A stretch of 64,000 nt of DNA, from NCBI RefSeq assembly GCF_001262505.1, contig NZ_KQ410737.1, forward strand, positions 112,545-176,544. The letters are read 5' to 3'. Of this stretch, positions 1-8,366 are shown piece after piece. A program made the position numbers and the translations under genes. The notes below the pieces were generated by a model. It was not told where the DNA came from and searched no databases. It saw nothing but the letters and a program-made list of their open reading frames with translations. This DNA comes from Shinella sp. SUS2 (GTDB taxonomy: Bacteria > Pseudomonadota > Alphaproteobacteria > Rhizobiales > Rhizobiaceae). Every line of letters starts with the position of its first letter. The first letter of the stretch is position 1.

Positions 1-717
1 AGCGCGCAAGGTGCAAACCCTGAAGCCGTCAGCAAACTCGAAGGCGACGTGACCCGCCTGACGACAGAGCTTGCGACGCTGCGCGAAGCTATGGCGCGCA
101 CCGCAGAAGCGGTCAGTGCAACGGAAAGCCAGCTCACCGAACGCATCGCCGCCGCCGAGCAGAAGCTTGATGAGCCGCGCAGCGACATCGAAATGGCGCG
201 GGCCGTTGCCGCGAGCGCCCTGAAGACCGCGATCGACCGCGGCGGTCCGTATCTCGCCGAACTGGAGGCCTTCGCAAGCATTGCGCCGGACGATCCCTCC
301 CTTGCGGGCCTGCGCGAACATGCCGCCATCGGTGTTTCGGCGCGCTCGGATCTTGTGCGTGATTTCCAGCCGACGGCCGATGCCATTCTCGACGCCGTAC
401 ACCAGCCGGACGGCGACGAGGGCATCTTCAACCGCCTGATGTCGAGCGCCGCCTCGGCGATCCGCGTACGTCCCGTCGGCAGCATCGAGGGCGACACGCC
501 GGAAGCGGTGGTCGCCCGCATCGAGAACAAGCTGCAGAACGGCGACTTCAAGGGTGCGCAGATCGAATGGCAGACCCTGCCGGAAAAGGGTCAGGCCGCA
601 GCGACCGACTACAAGCGCAAGCTCGATGAACGTGTCAGCGTGGAAGGCCTGATCGGCGCCGTTGTTTCCGGCGCCCTGAATGGCACGACCACGGGCGCCA
701 CCGGCAACCAGGGCTGA
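1..717 (+). CDS. Mitofilin-like (COG4223) membrane protein, C-terminal part
   Basis: The reading frame is open from the first base, so the gene begins upstream of the window and only its last 238 residues are visible. The GTG at 49 is internal, not a convincing start. The first visible ~50 residues are heptad-like and charged (coiled coil), followed by an Ala/Asp-rich helical domain without catalytic motifs. Its place immediately before hemY, with the next start 13 bases after its stop, matches the rhizobial order hemC-hemD-COG4223-hemY. Proteins of this group are inner-membrane anchored and distantly resemble mitochondrial mitofilin; their role with haem synthesis genes is unproven. The family call rests mainly on context and the coiled-coil character. 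Confidence 0.75.
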   Translation, partial: SAQGANPEAVSKLEGDVTRLTTELATLREAMARTAEAVSATESQLTERIAAAEQKLDEPRSDIEMARAVAASALKTAIDRGGPYLAELEAFASIAPDDPSLAGLREHAAIGVSARSDLVRDFQPTADAILDAVHQPDGDEGIFNRLMSSAASAIRVRPVGSIEGDTPEAVVARIENKLQNGDFKGAQIEWQTLPEKGQAAATDYKRKLDERVSVEGLIGAVVSGALNGTTTGATGNQG

Positions 718-730
718 GGAGACAGGCTTC

Positions 731-2338
731 ATGATTCGCATTCTGGTCTTCGCCCTCTTCGTCCTCGCGCTTGCCGCCGGCTTCGCCTGGCTTGCCGATC
801 GCCCTGGCGAACTCTCCATCATCTGGCAGGGCCAGCGCGCCGACATGAGCCTGATGGTCGCCGCCACCCTCGTCGTCTCGCTGGTCGCCGCCGTGATGTT
901 CTCCTGGTGGATCGTGCGCGTCGTCTGGACCTCGCCGCACTCCATCCAGCGCTATTTCCGCGCCCGCAAGCGCGACCGTGGCTACCAGGCGCTTTCCACC
1001 GGCCTGATCGCCGCCGGTGCCGGCGATGCCGCCGGGGCGCGAAAGATGCTGGGTCGCACCAAGGGCCTCCTGAGTGCCGACCAGGAGCCGCTCATCCATC
1101 TGCTCGAAGCGCAGGCGGCGATGATCGAGGGTCGCTACGACGACGCCCGTCGGAAATTCGAACTGATGGCGGACGACCCCGAAACACGTGAACTCGGCTT
1201 GCGCGGCCTCTATCTCGAAGCCCGCCGGCTCGGCGCGAACGAAGCTGCACGGCAATATGCCGAGCGCGCCGCGGAAAAGGCGCCGCAGCTTCCCTGGGCG
1301 GCGGAAGCCGCGCTGGAATACCGCTCCGAGGCAGGAGACTGGAATGAGGCTCTGAAGCTTCTCGGCGACGGCCGTTCCGGCTCGGCCGAGGAAAAGAAGA
1401 CCTATTCCCGCCGCAAGGTCGTGCTGCTCACCGCCCGCGCCGCCGCCAGGCTCGATGCCGACCCCAAGGGCGCGCGCGAGGATGCCCAGCAGGCGCTGAA
1501 GCTCGACGAGAATTTCGTGCCCGCCGGCCTCATCGCGGCCAAGGCCTATCTGCGCGAGGACAACCTGCGCAAGGCCGCCGCCATCCTCGAAAAACTCTGG
1601 AAGGCGACCGCACACGGCGATGTCGCGAAACTCTATGTCCGTGCCCGCAGCGGCGATTCGGCGACAGACCGCCTGAAACGGGCGGAAAAGCTTGAAGCGA
1701 TACGCCCGAACAATGCCGAAGCACTCTATGCCGTCGCTGAAACCGCGCTGGAAACCCGCGACTTCGCGCTTGCCCGCGGCAAGGCCGAAGCGGCTGCCCG
1801 CTTGGCGCCCCGCGAAAGCGCCTTCCTGCTGCTTGCCGATATCGAGGATGCCGAGACGGGCGACCAGGGCCGCATCCGCCACTGGATGAACCAGGCGTTG
1901 AAGGCGCCGCGCGATCCGGCCTGGACCGCCGACGGCATCACCGCACCGGAGTGGCGGGCCGTCTCGCCGGTCACGGGCCATCTCGACGCCTTCGAATGGA
2001 AGACGCCGGTCAGCCCGCTCGATGGACCGATCGAGGAAGGCTCGACCGCCGCCGCCGACGAGGCTATCCGTACCCTGCCGCCGCTCGCTATCGAGAGCAG
2101 GCCCGTCAGGCGGGCCGAAGAGGCAGCCAGGGTCGAGACCGTGGAAGTCGTCCAGAAACCCGTCGTCATCGCCACGGTGGTGGAGGCTGCACCGGTGAAG
2201 GCTGCGACACCGGAAAAGGTCAGGGAGACGGTGGCCATCGAGGAGGACGAGCGCCCGTTCTTCGGTCTGCCGGATGATCCGGGCGTCAAGGAAGGTGCGG
2301 TCAAACGGGACGGAACAAGCGGCTTCCGCTTGTTCTAG
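731..2338 (+). CDS. hemY: HemY-family TPR membrane protein
   Basis: A 535-residue protein with two N-terminal membrane segments (about 4-20 and 40-62), then a long alpha-helical region with tetratricopeptide-like repeats, and a low-complexity Glu/Val/Ala-rich tail. This is the layout of HemY proteins, inner-membrane scaffolds coded with haem biosynthesis genes. They are not the protoporphyrinogen oxidase that carries the same name in Gram-positives. The ATG at 731 is chosen because a GAGGAG ribosome site lies just before it and the membrane segment begins at once. It is probably cotranscribed with the mitofilin-like gene. Confidence 0.9.
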   Translation: MIRILVFALFVLALAAGFAWLADRPGELSIIWQGQRADMSLMVAATLVVSLVAAVMFSWWIVRVVWTSPHSIQRYFRARKRDRGYQALSTGLIAAGAGDAAGARKMLGRTKGLLSADQEPLIHLLEAQAAMIEGRYDDARRKFELMADDPETRELGLRGLYLEARRLGANEAARQYAERAAEKAPQLPWAAEAALEYRSEAGDWNEALKLLGDGRSGSAEEKKTYSRRKVVLLTARAAARLDADPKGAREDAQQALKLDENFVPAGLIAAKAYLREDNLRKAAAILEKLWKATAHGDVAKLYVRARSGDSATDRLKRAEKLEAIRPNNAEALYAVAETALETRDFALARGKAEAAARLAPRESAFLLLADIEDAETGDQGRIRHWMNQALKAPRDPAWTADGITAPEWRAVSPVTGHLDAFEWKTPVSPLDGPIEEGSTAAADEAIRTLPPLAIESRPVRRAEEAARVETVEVVQKPVVIATVVEAAPVKAATPEKVRETVAIEEDERPFFGLPDDPGVKEGAVKRDGTSGFRLF

Positions 2339-2362
2339 AACAATTGCGCATGAAGATAAGGA

Positions 2363-2387
2363 TTCCGCCTATCGGAAGGAGGCGGAA
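2363..2387 (+). terminator. Hairpin after hemY without a clear T-run
   Basis: An inverted repeat TTCCGCCT...AGGCGGAA lies 25 bases after the hemY stop. It lacks a uridine tract, so it may be an mRNA 3'-end stabiliser rather than a true intrinsic terminator. Confidence 0.3.
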
Positions 2388-2421
2388 ATCTCATAGGGCT
2401 TGAGGAACGGGGCGACACTGA

Positions 2422-2907
2422 ATGTTCGAACGCTTGCAGCAGTTTCTGGCGAGCCTTTCCGGCGGTGACAGACCGGCCTTTGCCGCCGACGACCCCCGGG
2501 TCGCCGTCATGGCGCTCTGCATCCAGGTGATGGAAGCAGACGGCAAGATTCTCGATGTCGAGAAAAGGGCGTTGCGCGCCCGCTTCAAGGAGTTCTACGG
2601 CCTCGACGAGAGCGAGCTCGATGCACTGGTCGCTGCCGGTACCGATGCGGAGAGCGAGGCGATCGACTTCTTCCGCTTCACCTCGGAACTAAAACGCCAG
2701 CTTTCGGAGGAGCAGCGCGTCGATCTGATCGGCCTGCTCTGGGAGATCGTCTATGCCGACGGCGAGCGCAGCGAGATGGAGGACCACGCCATCTGGCGCA
2801 TCGCGGACCTGCTCGGCGTCTCCGGCCGGGAGCGCATCATGAAGCGGCAGGAAGTGGCCGAACGGGTCGGCGCGGCGACAGGCCCGGAGGAACCGGACGA
2901 AGGCTGA
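2422..2907 (+). CDS. TerB-like (tellurite resistance TerB/DjlA N-domain) protein
   Basis: A 161-residue soluble all-helical protein. Two repeats carry an acidic motif: MEADGKILDVEKRAL near residue 35 and YADGERSEMEDHAI near residue 110. This is typical of the TerB/DjlA N-terminal fold, whose acidic loops are thought to bind metal. Single-domain TerB proteins next to hemY occur in rhizobia, but their function is unknown and tellurite resistance should not be assumed. The start has a GAGGAACGG ribosome site. The next gene starts two bases after the stop, so the two are probably cotranscribed. Confidence 0.8.
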   Translation: MFERLQQFLASLSGGDRPAFAADDPRVAVMALCIQVMEADGKILDVEKRALRARFKEFYGLDESELDALVAAGTDAESEAIDFFRFTSELKRQLSEEQRVDLIGLLWEIVYADGERSEMEDHAIWRIADLLGVSGRERIMKRQEVAERVGAATGPEEPDEG

Positions 2908-2909
2908 GC

Positions 2910-3626
2910 ATGCTCGATTTTCCCCGCACGCCGCGCCGCAGGCGCCCCGTCCTGATCGTTCTGCACCAGGAGACCTCCAGCCCCGGCCGCGTCGGGCAGA
3001 TCCTCCAGACGATGGGCCATGCGCTGGACATCCGCCGCCCCGTGCTCGGCGATCCACTGCCCGCCACATTGTCGCAGCATGCGGGCGCCGTCGTCTTTGG
3101 CGGGCCGATGAGCGCCAATGACGACGAGGCCTATGTGCGCGCGGAGATCGACTGGCTCTCCGTCCCCCTTGCCGAGAACCGCCCCTTCCTTGGCATCTGC
3201 CTCGGCGCACAGATGCTGGTGAAGAATCTCGGCGGCACGGTTTTCGGCCATGCGGAAGGCTGGACGGAGATCGGCTGGTATCCGCTGGCGGCGACCGAGG
3301 CGGGCACGGCGCTGATGCCCTGGCCGGACATGGTCTACCAGTTCCATCGCGAGGGCTTCGACCTGCCGCGGGACACAACGCTGCTCGCCACCGGCCATCA
3401 CTACGAGAACCAGGCCTTCCGCTACGGCGACAATGCCTGGGGCATCCAGTTCCACGGCGAGCTGACGCTCGCCATGATGCATCGCTGGGTGGTGCACGGC
3501 GCGCATCGCTTCGAGCTACCGGGCGCGCAGGTCGGTCGCGCCCATCTCGACGGACGCCTCCTGCACGATGCGGCGCTCCGCCTCTGGATGACCTCCTTCC
3601 TCGAGCGCATCTTCCACGAGGCCTGA
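2910..3626 (+). CDS. Class I glutamine amidotransferase-like protein
   Basis: A 238-residue single-domain class I glutamine amidotransferase. The nucleophile elbow GICLGAQ gives Cys97, and a GIQFHGELT segment supplies the catalytic His, as in GuaA-type GATase domains. There is no fused synthetase domain and no dedicated partner nearby, so the acceptor of the ammonia cannot be named. Proteins of this type are often annotated as GMP synthase-like amidotransferases. It starts two bases after the TerB-like gene and is likely translated from the same message. It has no signal peptide, so it is cytoplasmic. Confidence 0.85.
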   Translation: MLDFPRTPRRRRPVLIVLHQETSSPGRVGQILQTMGHALDIRRPVLGDPLPATLSQHAGAVVFGGPMSANDDEAYVRAEIDWLSVPLAENRPFLGICLGAQMLVKNLGGTVFGHAEGWTEIGWYPLAATEAGTALMPWPDMVYQFHREGFDLPRDTTLLATGHHYENQAFRYGDNAWGIQFHGELTLAMMHRWVVHGAHRFELPGAQVGRAHLDGRLLHDAALRLWMTSFLERIFHEA

Positions 3627-3771
3627 GCCTACGTCCGGCAAATCTGGACGACCGTTTCACATCCGTGCCGGGCCCGCACCATTAAACATGTTGCCGCACC
3701 GCCCGGCGCCCGGCCTTGCTGGCAGGGCGCGCAATGGCTACATGTCGAGACGAAACCAATTGGAGACATCA

Positions 3772-4062
3772 ATGATAGCGGTCATCAACACCCTATTGTT
3801 CATCATCAGCATAGCGTGGTTCCTGGTGATCGCCTCGGCGATCTTCTCCTGGCTCTATGCCTTCAACGTCATCAACGCGAACAATCAGGTGATCGCCACC
3901 ATCGGCCGCTCGCTGTACCAGCTGACGGAGCCGATCTACCGCCCGATCCGCCGCGTTCTGCCGAACTTCGGCGGCGTCGACCTTTCGCCACTCGTCGTGC
4001 TCGTCATCCTGTACTTCCTGGAACAGGTGATCCACAGCGTTCTGGCGCCCGCCGTCCTGTGA
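3772..4062 (+). CDS. YggT family membrane protein
   Basis: A 96-residue membrane protein with two hydrophobic segments (about 2-25 and 68-92) flanking a short amphipathic stretch that contains the conserved LYQLTEPIYRPIRR. This is the YggT family, linked elsewhere to osmotic-shock tolerance and to cell division or photosystem assembly, with no known biochemical activity. The ATG at 3772 is chosen over upstream in-frame codons because of the GGAGACATCA ribosome site. Its stop overlaps the GTG start of the DUF167 gene, a pairing common in proteobacteria. Confidence 0.9.
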   Translation: MIAVINTLLFIISIAWFLVIASAIFSWLYAFNVINANNQVIATIGRSLYQLTEPIYRPIRRVLPNFGGVDLSPLVVLVILYFLEQVIHSVLAPAVL

Positions 4063-4388
4063 CGCAGGCACCCGGCGCCGCCTTGCGGCGCCAAGACGCC
4101 TACCATGTGCGCCTGACCGTGCGGCTCACGCCGAATGGTGGGCGCGACGCGATCGACGGCTGGGATACAGGCGGTGACGGCGCCTGTTACCTGAAGGTGC
4201 GTGTCAGCGACCCTCCAGACAAGGGCAAAGCCAACAAGGCACTGCTTGCCCTGATCGCCAAGGCAGCCGGCGTGCCGAAATCGGCAGTCAGCCTCCTGAG
4301 CGGCGATACCCAGAGAAAGAAAATCCTCCGGATCGAGGGCGACCCGGAGGACATCATGTTCAGGCTCGAGAGCGCGGCAGCGCAGTAA
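4059..4388 (+). CDS. DUF167 (YggU) family protein
   Basis: A 109-residue protein of the small basic DUF167 family. The diagnostic segment is PPDKGKANKALLALIAKAAGV, followed by SLLSGDTQRKKILRIEG near the C-terminus. The fold is known from structural genomics but the function is not. The GTG start at 4059 overlaps the stop of the YggT gene (GTGA), so translation is probably coupled. It ends seven bases before the convergent pyrophosphatase gene. Confidence 0.87.
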   Translation: MTQAPGAALRRQDAYHVRLTVRLTPNGGRDAIDGWDTGGDGACYLKVRVSDPPDKGKANKALLALIAKAAGVPKSAVSLLSGDTQRKKILRIEGDPEDIMFRLESAAAQ

Positions 4389-4394
4389 GACCGC

Positions 4395-4928
4395 TTACTT
4401 CTGCGCGTTGTAGCGATCGACCGCTTCGAGGATCATCTTCTTGGCGACCTTGACGTCTTCCCAGCCTGCGATCTTCACCCACTTGCCGGGTTCCAGATCC
4501 TTGTAGTGCGAGAAGAAGTGCTCGATCTGCTTCAGGGTGATTTCCGGCAGGTCGGTGTAGTTTTCGACCTTGTCGTAGCGGCGCGTCAGCTTCGGCACCG
4601 GCACAGCGATGATCTTCTCGTCCTTGCCGCCATCGTCTTCCATGACCAAGACGCCGATCGGGCGCACGTTGATCACGCAGCCCGGAACGAGCGGGCGGGT
4701 GTTGGCGATCAGGACGTCGATCGGGTCGCCGTCTTCCGAAAGCGTATGCGGCACGAAGCCGTAATTGCCCGGATAGGTCATCGGCGTGTAGAGGAAACGG
4801 TCGACGACGAGCGCGCCGGCTTCCTTGTCCATCTCGTACTTGATCGGATGGCCGCCGACCGGCACCTCGACAATGACGTTCACGTCATCCGGCGGGTTCT
4901 TGCCAACGGAAATCGCATCGATACGCAT
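4395..4928 (-). CDS. ppa: Inorganic pyrophosphatase
   Basis: A 177-residue family I soluble pyrophosphatase, the usual bacterial length. It hydrolyses pyrophosphate to phosphate in the cytoplasm, with Mg2+, and so drives biosynthetic reactions forward. The family signature is clear: EVPVGGHPIKYEMDKE with its Glu/Lys residues, YPGNYGFVPHTL, and the metal-binding DGDPIDVL followed by EDDGGKDEKI. The ATG at 4928 has a GGGAG ribosome site. It is transcribed alone, convergent with the DUF167 gene and divergent from the secreted protein that follows. Confidence 0.97.
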   Translation of the reverse strand: MRIDAISVGKNPPDDVNVIVEVPVGGHPIKYEMDKEAGALVVDRFLYTPMTYPGNYGFVPHTLSEDGDPIDVLIANTRPLVPGCVINVRPIGVLVMEDDGGKDEKIIAVPVPKLTRRYDKVENYTDLPEITLKQIEHFFSHYKDLEPGKWVKIAGWEDVKVAKKMILEAVDRYNAQK

Positions 4929-5063
4929 GGGGGGCTCCCTCAGGTGGAATGGTTCTGTTCGCGGGCTTCCTAATGCGAATCCCATTGCAGCGCAACATGA
5001 CTTTCGCCGCAGGCGAATAGACGGCGCGCCTTCTCCGTCTCCTTGAAGACCGGAGGATGATCC

Positions 5064-5666
5064 ATGCGCCTGATATCCCTTCTCTTTGTGGCTACCCTCG
5101 CCGCTTCGGCCGCCAAGGCCAACGAAAGCGCCTATTCCGACCGCAACCTCGATGCCTGCAAGACGCTTTCGCAGGAGGATGAAGGCCCGAGCATCACCCT
5201 CGAATGCGCCGGCTACAAGGGTTTTCCCGTCTATTTCAAGGAAGGCGACCTGCGCCAGAGCCAGGCCTATGGCCCGATCAGCAAGGCCTATCTCGATGAG
5301 GCCTTCGAGAGCTTCGGCCCGTTCAACCACACCAATGCCAAGATCGAATGGCGGATTGCGGCAGGCAAGCCGGTGGCGACCATCGTACGCTGGTTCGTCT
5401 CCGACCCGGAAACGACCAGCGATACGGACACGCGCTACGGTCAGGTCCTCGTCGTCTCGACAATCGCGACGGCGGAAAACCCGGAAAGCTGCGTCGTCGG
5501 CTATATCGACGCGCTGGAGAACAAGGACGCCAACGCGCTCGCCCGCACGGTGGCGGACGAGGAAGCACATGATTTCGCCTGCGGCGTAAGCGAGCCGCAA
5601 TGGCATGGATCAAGAGGGAAGCTGGCCGGCGAGCCGATGCGCCACCTGCCCGGCACCGCAGAATAG
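5064..5666 (+). CDS. Secreted hypothetical protein
   Basis: A 200-residue protein with a clear Sec signal peptide: Arg at position 2, a hydrophobic core, and likely cleavage after AAKA near residue 19. The mature part has four cysteines (in DACKTL, LECAGY, ESCVVG and FACGVS), compatible with two periplasmic disulfides. I see no catalytic motif and do not recognise the family beyond a conserved rhizobial periplasmic protein. A strong GGAGG ribosome site precedes the ATG. Its 3' end approaches the convergent GNAT gene at 15 bases. Confidence 0.75.
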   Translation: MRLISLLFVATLAASAAKANESAYSDRNLDACKTLSQEDEGPSITLECAGYKGFPVYFKEGDLRQSQAYGPISKAYLDEAFESFGPFNHTNAKIEWRIAAGKPVATIVRWFVSDPETTSDTDTRYGQVLVVSTIATAENPESCVVGYIDALENKDANALARTVADEEAHDFACGVSEPQWHGSRGKLAGEPMRHLPGTAE

Positions 5667-5680
5667 GGGCGCTGAATCCG

Positions 5681-6199
5681 TCAGGGCCAGATGAAGCCGA
5701 GCTTCTTCAATTCCTTGTCGCCGAAATTCTCCATGCCCTCGGCGATATCGCGCCCACCGGCGGAACGGAAGAAGCGCTCTGCATGCTCGCTGTCTTCCAG
5801 GCACCAGACGATCATACCCTGGCAGCCGAGCGACTTCAGAAGCCGCCGCGCCTCGCCGAAGAGGAGGCGGCCGAGGCCGATACCCTGATATTCCGGCCGC
5901 AGGTAGAGTTCGTAGACCTCGCCTTCCTGCGGCAGCGCGCGGGCACGGTTGAGGCCCAGCGTAGCGTAGCCCGCCACCGTGCCGGCAACATCGAGCACCA
6001 ACAAGGTCGCAGGACCGCGTGTCGCCTTGCGCCACCAGGTCTCACCCCGGCGATCAACCATCTGGATAAGCGGCTTGTGCGGAATGAGGCCGCCATAGGC
6101 CTGCAGCCACGATACCCGATGCGTCTCGGATATCGCGCGCGCGTCCTGCGGCTCGGCGCGCCGCACATCGATCGACAGTGTCTTCATAACACGACTCAT
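5681..6199 (-). CDS. GNAT family N-acetyltransferase
   Basis: A 172-residue GNAT-fold acetyltransferase. The acetyl-CoA binding motif A is visible as LYLRPEYQGIGLGRLLF (the Q/RxxGxG/A loop), preceded by GYATLGLNRARALPQEGEV in beta-strand 4. The substrate cannot be predicted. The start at 6199 (MSRVMKT) or at 6187 (MKT) is not decided by a strong ribosome site. It runs convergent with the secreted-protein gene. Confidence 0.85.
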   Translation of the reverse strand: MSRVMKTLSIDVRRAEPQDARAISETHRVSWLQAYGGLIPHKPLIQMVDRRGETWWRKATRGPATLLVLDVAGTVAGYATLGLNRARALPQEGEVYELYLRPEYQGIGLGRLLFGEARRLLKSLGCQGMIVWCLEDSEHAERFFRSAGGRDIAEGMENFGDKELKKLGFIWP

Positions 6200-6334
6200 A
6201 TTCCGGCACCGATTCCACCGGAATCCCGCAGGGCGCGGAGGCTTCCATTGCCCACAGGCGAGTTCCGGGCGGCACATAGAAAAGTTAACGCTTTTTTAAC
6301 AGGCGTCACAAGTCGTAAAACGATGACACACACA

Positions 6335-6374
6335 TGAAAAACCCCGGCGCCCATCTGTCATGGGCGCCGGGGTT
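6335..6374 (-). terminator. Intrinsic terminator of typA
   Basis: A perfect 15-bp stem (arms 6340-6354 and 6360-6374) with a five-base loop. On the minus strand it is followed by five T residues, directly after the typA stop. This is a strong rho-independent terminator. Confidence 0.95.
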
Positions 6375-6403
6375 CAAAGCTGTGCCGTTTCGGAAAAAGC
6401 CGG

Positions 6404-8233
6404 TCAGGCCGCGCCGGCCGAACGCTGCTTTTCGAATCGCTTGCGGTCGTTCGCGTCGAGGTGGAGCTTGCGCAGGCGGATCGACTTCGGCGTCACTTCC
6501 ACGAGTTCGTCGTCCTGGATCCAGGAAAGCGCGCGCTCCAGCGTCATCTTGATCGGCGGCGTCAGGCGCACGGCCTCATCCTTGCCGGCGGCGCGGATGT
6601 TGGTGAGCTTCTTGCCCTTCAGCACGTTCACTTCGAGATCGTTGTCACGCGTGTGGATGCCGACGATCATGCCCATATAGACCTTCTCGCCCGCGTCGAT
6701 GACCATCGGGCCGCGGTCTTCCAGGTTGAACAGCGCGTAGGCGACGGCTTCACCGGCTTCGTTGGAGAGCAGCACGCCGTTGACGCGGCCACCGATCTCG
6801 CCCTTGTAAGGCTGGTAGTCATGGAACAGGCGGTTCATGATCGCCGTGCCGCGCGTGTCCGTCAGAAGCTCCGACTGGTAGCCGATGAGACCGCGGGTCG
6901 GGGCGAAGAACACGAGACGCACGCGGTTGCCGCCGGAGGGGCGCAGCTCGACCATCTCGGCCTTGCGCTCCGACATCTTCTGCACGACGACGCCGGAATG
7001 CTCCTCATCGACGTCGATAACGACTTCCTCGATCGGCTCCAGCATCTGGCCGGTCGTCTCGTCCTTGTGCATGACGACGCGCGGACGCGAGACGGCAAGC
7101 TCGAACCCTTCGCGGCGCATGGTTTCGATGAGAACGGCAAGCTGCAATTCGCCGCGGCCGGAAACGAAGAACGAATCCTTGTCGCCCGACTCTTCGATCT
7201 TCAGTGCGACGTTGCCTTCGGCTTCCTTGAAGAGGCGGTCACGGATGACGCGGCTCGTGACCTTGTCGCCTTCGGTGCCGGCGAGCGGCGAATCGTTGAC
7301 GATGAAGGACATGGTGACGGTCGGCGGGTCGATCGGCTGGGCCTTCATCGCCTCGGAAACCGAGGGGTCGCAGAACGTGTCGGCGACCGTGCCCTTGGTG
7401 AGGCCGGCAATGGCGACGATGTCACCCGCATGGGCTTCGTCGATAGCCGTACGCTCGATGCCGCGGAAGGCGAGGATCTTCGAGATACGGCCGTTTTCGA
7501 TGAGCTTGCCGTCCTGGCCCAGAACCTTGACGGCCTGGTTCGGCTTGATCGAGCCGGAATGGATGCGGCCGGTGATGATACGGCCGAGGAAGGGATTGGC
7601 TTCGAGGATCGTGCCGATCATGCGGAACGGGCCTTCGGCAACGGTGGGCTCGGGAACGTGCTTGAGCACGAGGTCGAGCAGCGGCGCCATGCCTTCGTCC
7701 TGCGGGCCTTCCGGATTGACGTTCATCCAGCCGTTGCGGCCCGAACCGTAGAGGATCGGGAAGTCGAGCTGCTCGTCGGTGGCGTCGAGGTTGGCGAACA
7801 GGTCGAACACCTCGTTCAGCACTTCCTCGTGGCGGCCGTCCGGACGGTCGATCTTGTTGATCGCGACGATCGGCTTCAGACCGACCTTCAGCGCCTTGCC
7901 GACCACGAACTTGGTCTGCGGCATCGGGCCTTCCGACGAATCGACGAGAACGATCGCGCCATCCACCATCGAGAGGATGCGCTCCACTTCGCCGCCGAAA
8001 TCGGCGTGGCCGGGCGTGTCGACGATGTTGATACGCGTTCCCTTCCATTCCACCGAAGTTGCCTTGGCGAGGATGGTGATGCCGCGTTCTTTTTCGATGT
8101 CGTTGGAGTCCATCACGCGCTCGGCGACGCGCTGGTTTTCACGGAACGAACCGGACTGTTTCAGGAGCTCGTCGACGAGTGTGGTCTTGCCATGGTCGAC
8201 GTGCGCGATGATCGCGATATTGCGGATGGACAT
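6404..8233 (-). CDS. typA: Ribosome-associated translational GTPase TypA/BipA
   Basis: A 609-residue translational GTPase, the normal length for TypA/BipA, which binds the 70S ribosome and assists 50S assembly and stress adaptation. The G1 P-loop AHVDHGKTT is at residues 10-18, followed by the G2 region RGITILAK, the G3 DTPGHADFGGE and the G4 NKIDRPD. EF-G-like domains and the BipA-specific C-terminal domain follow (YQPYKGEIGGRVNG...). It is transcribed alone and ends in a strong intrinsic terminator. Confidence 0.98.
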   Translation of the reverse strand: MSIRNIAIIAHVDHGKTTLVDELLKQSGSFRENQRVAERVMDSNDIEKERGITILAKATSVEWKGTRINIVDTPGHADFGGEVERILSMVDGAIVLVDSSEGPMPQTKFVVGKALKVGLKPIVAINKIDRPDGRHEEVLNEVFDLFANLDATDEQLDFPILYGSGRNGWMNVNPEGPQDEGMAPLLDLVLKHVPEPTVAEGPFRMIGTILEANPFLGRIITGRIHSGSIKPNQAVKVLGQDGKLIENGRISKILAFRGIERTAIDEAHAGDIVAIAGLTKGTVADTFCDPSVSEAMKAQPIDPPTVTMSFIVNDSPLAGTEGDKVTSRVIRDRLFKEAEGNVALKIEESGDKDSFFVSGRGELQLAVLIETMRREGFELAVSRPRVVMHKDETTGQMLEPIEEVVIDVDEEHSGVVVQKMSERKAEMVELRPSGGNRVRLVFFAPTRGLIGYQSELLTDTRGTAIMNRLFHDYQPYKGEIGGRVNGVLLSNEAGEAVAYALFNLEDRGPMVIDAGEKVYMGMIVGIHTRDNDLEVNVLKGKKLTNIRAAGKDEAVRLTPPIKMTLERALSWIQDDELVEVTPKSIRLRKLHLDANDRKRFEKQRSAGAA

Positions 8234-8366
8234 GGTTTAATCTCTGAGGTTCGGGGCGCGCGGTATGGGGGGCGCCGTCTTCAATGGCCGGGCTCTTACA
8301 TGTTTTTCCGCAAATGCGAAAGGGGCGGGCTGCAACTCTGTTGCCCGCGCCGCGCGGAGCTCGGCC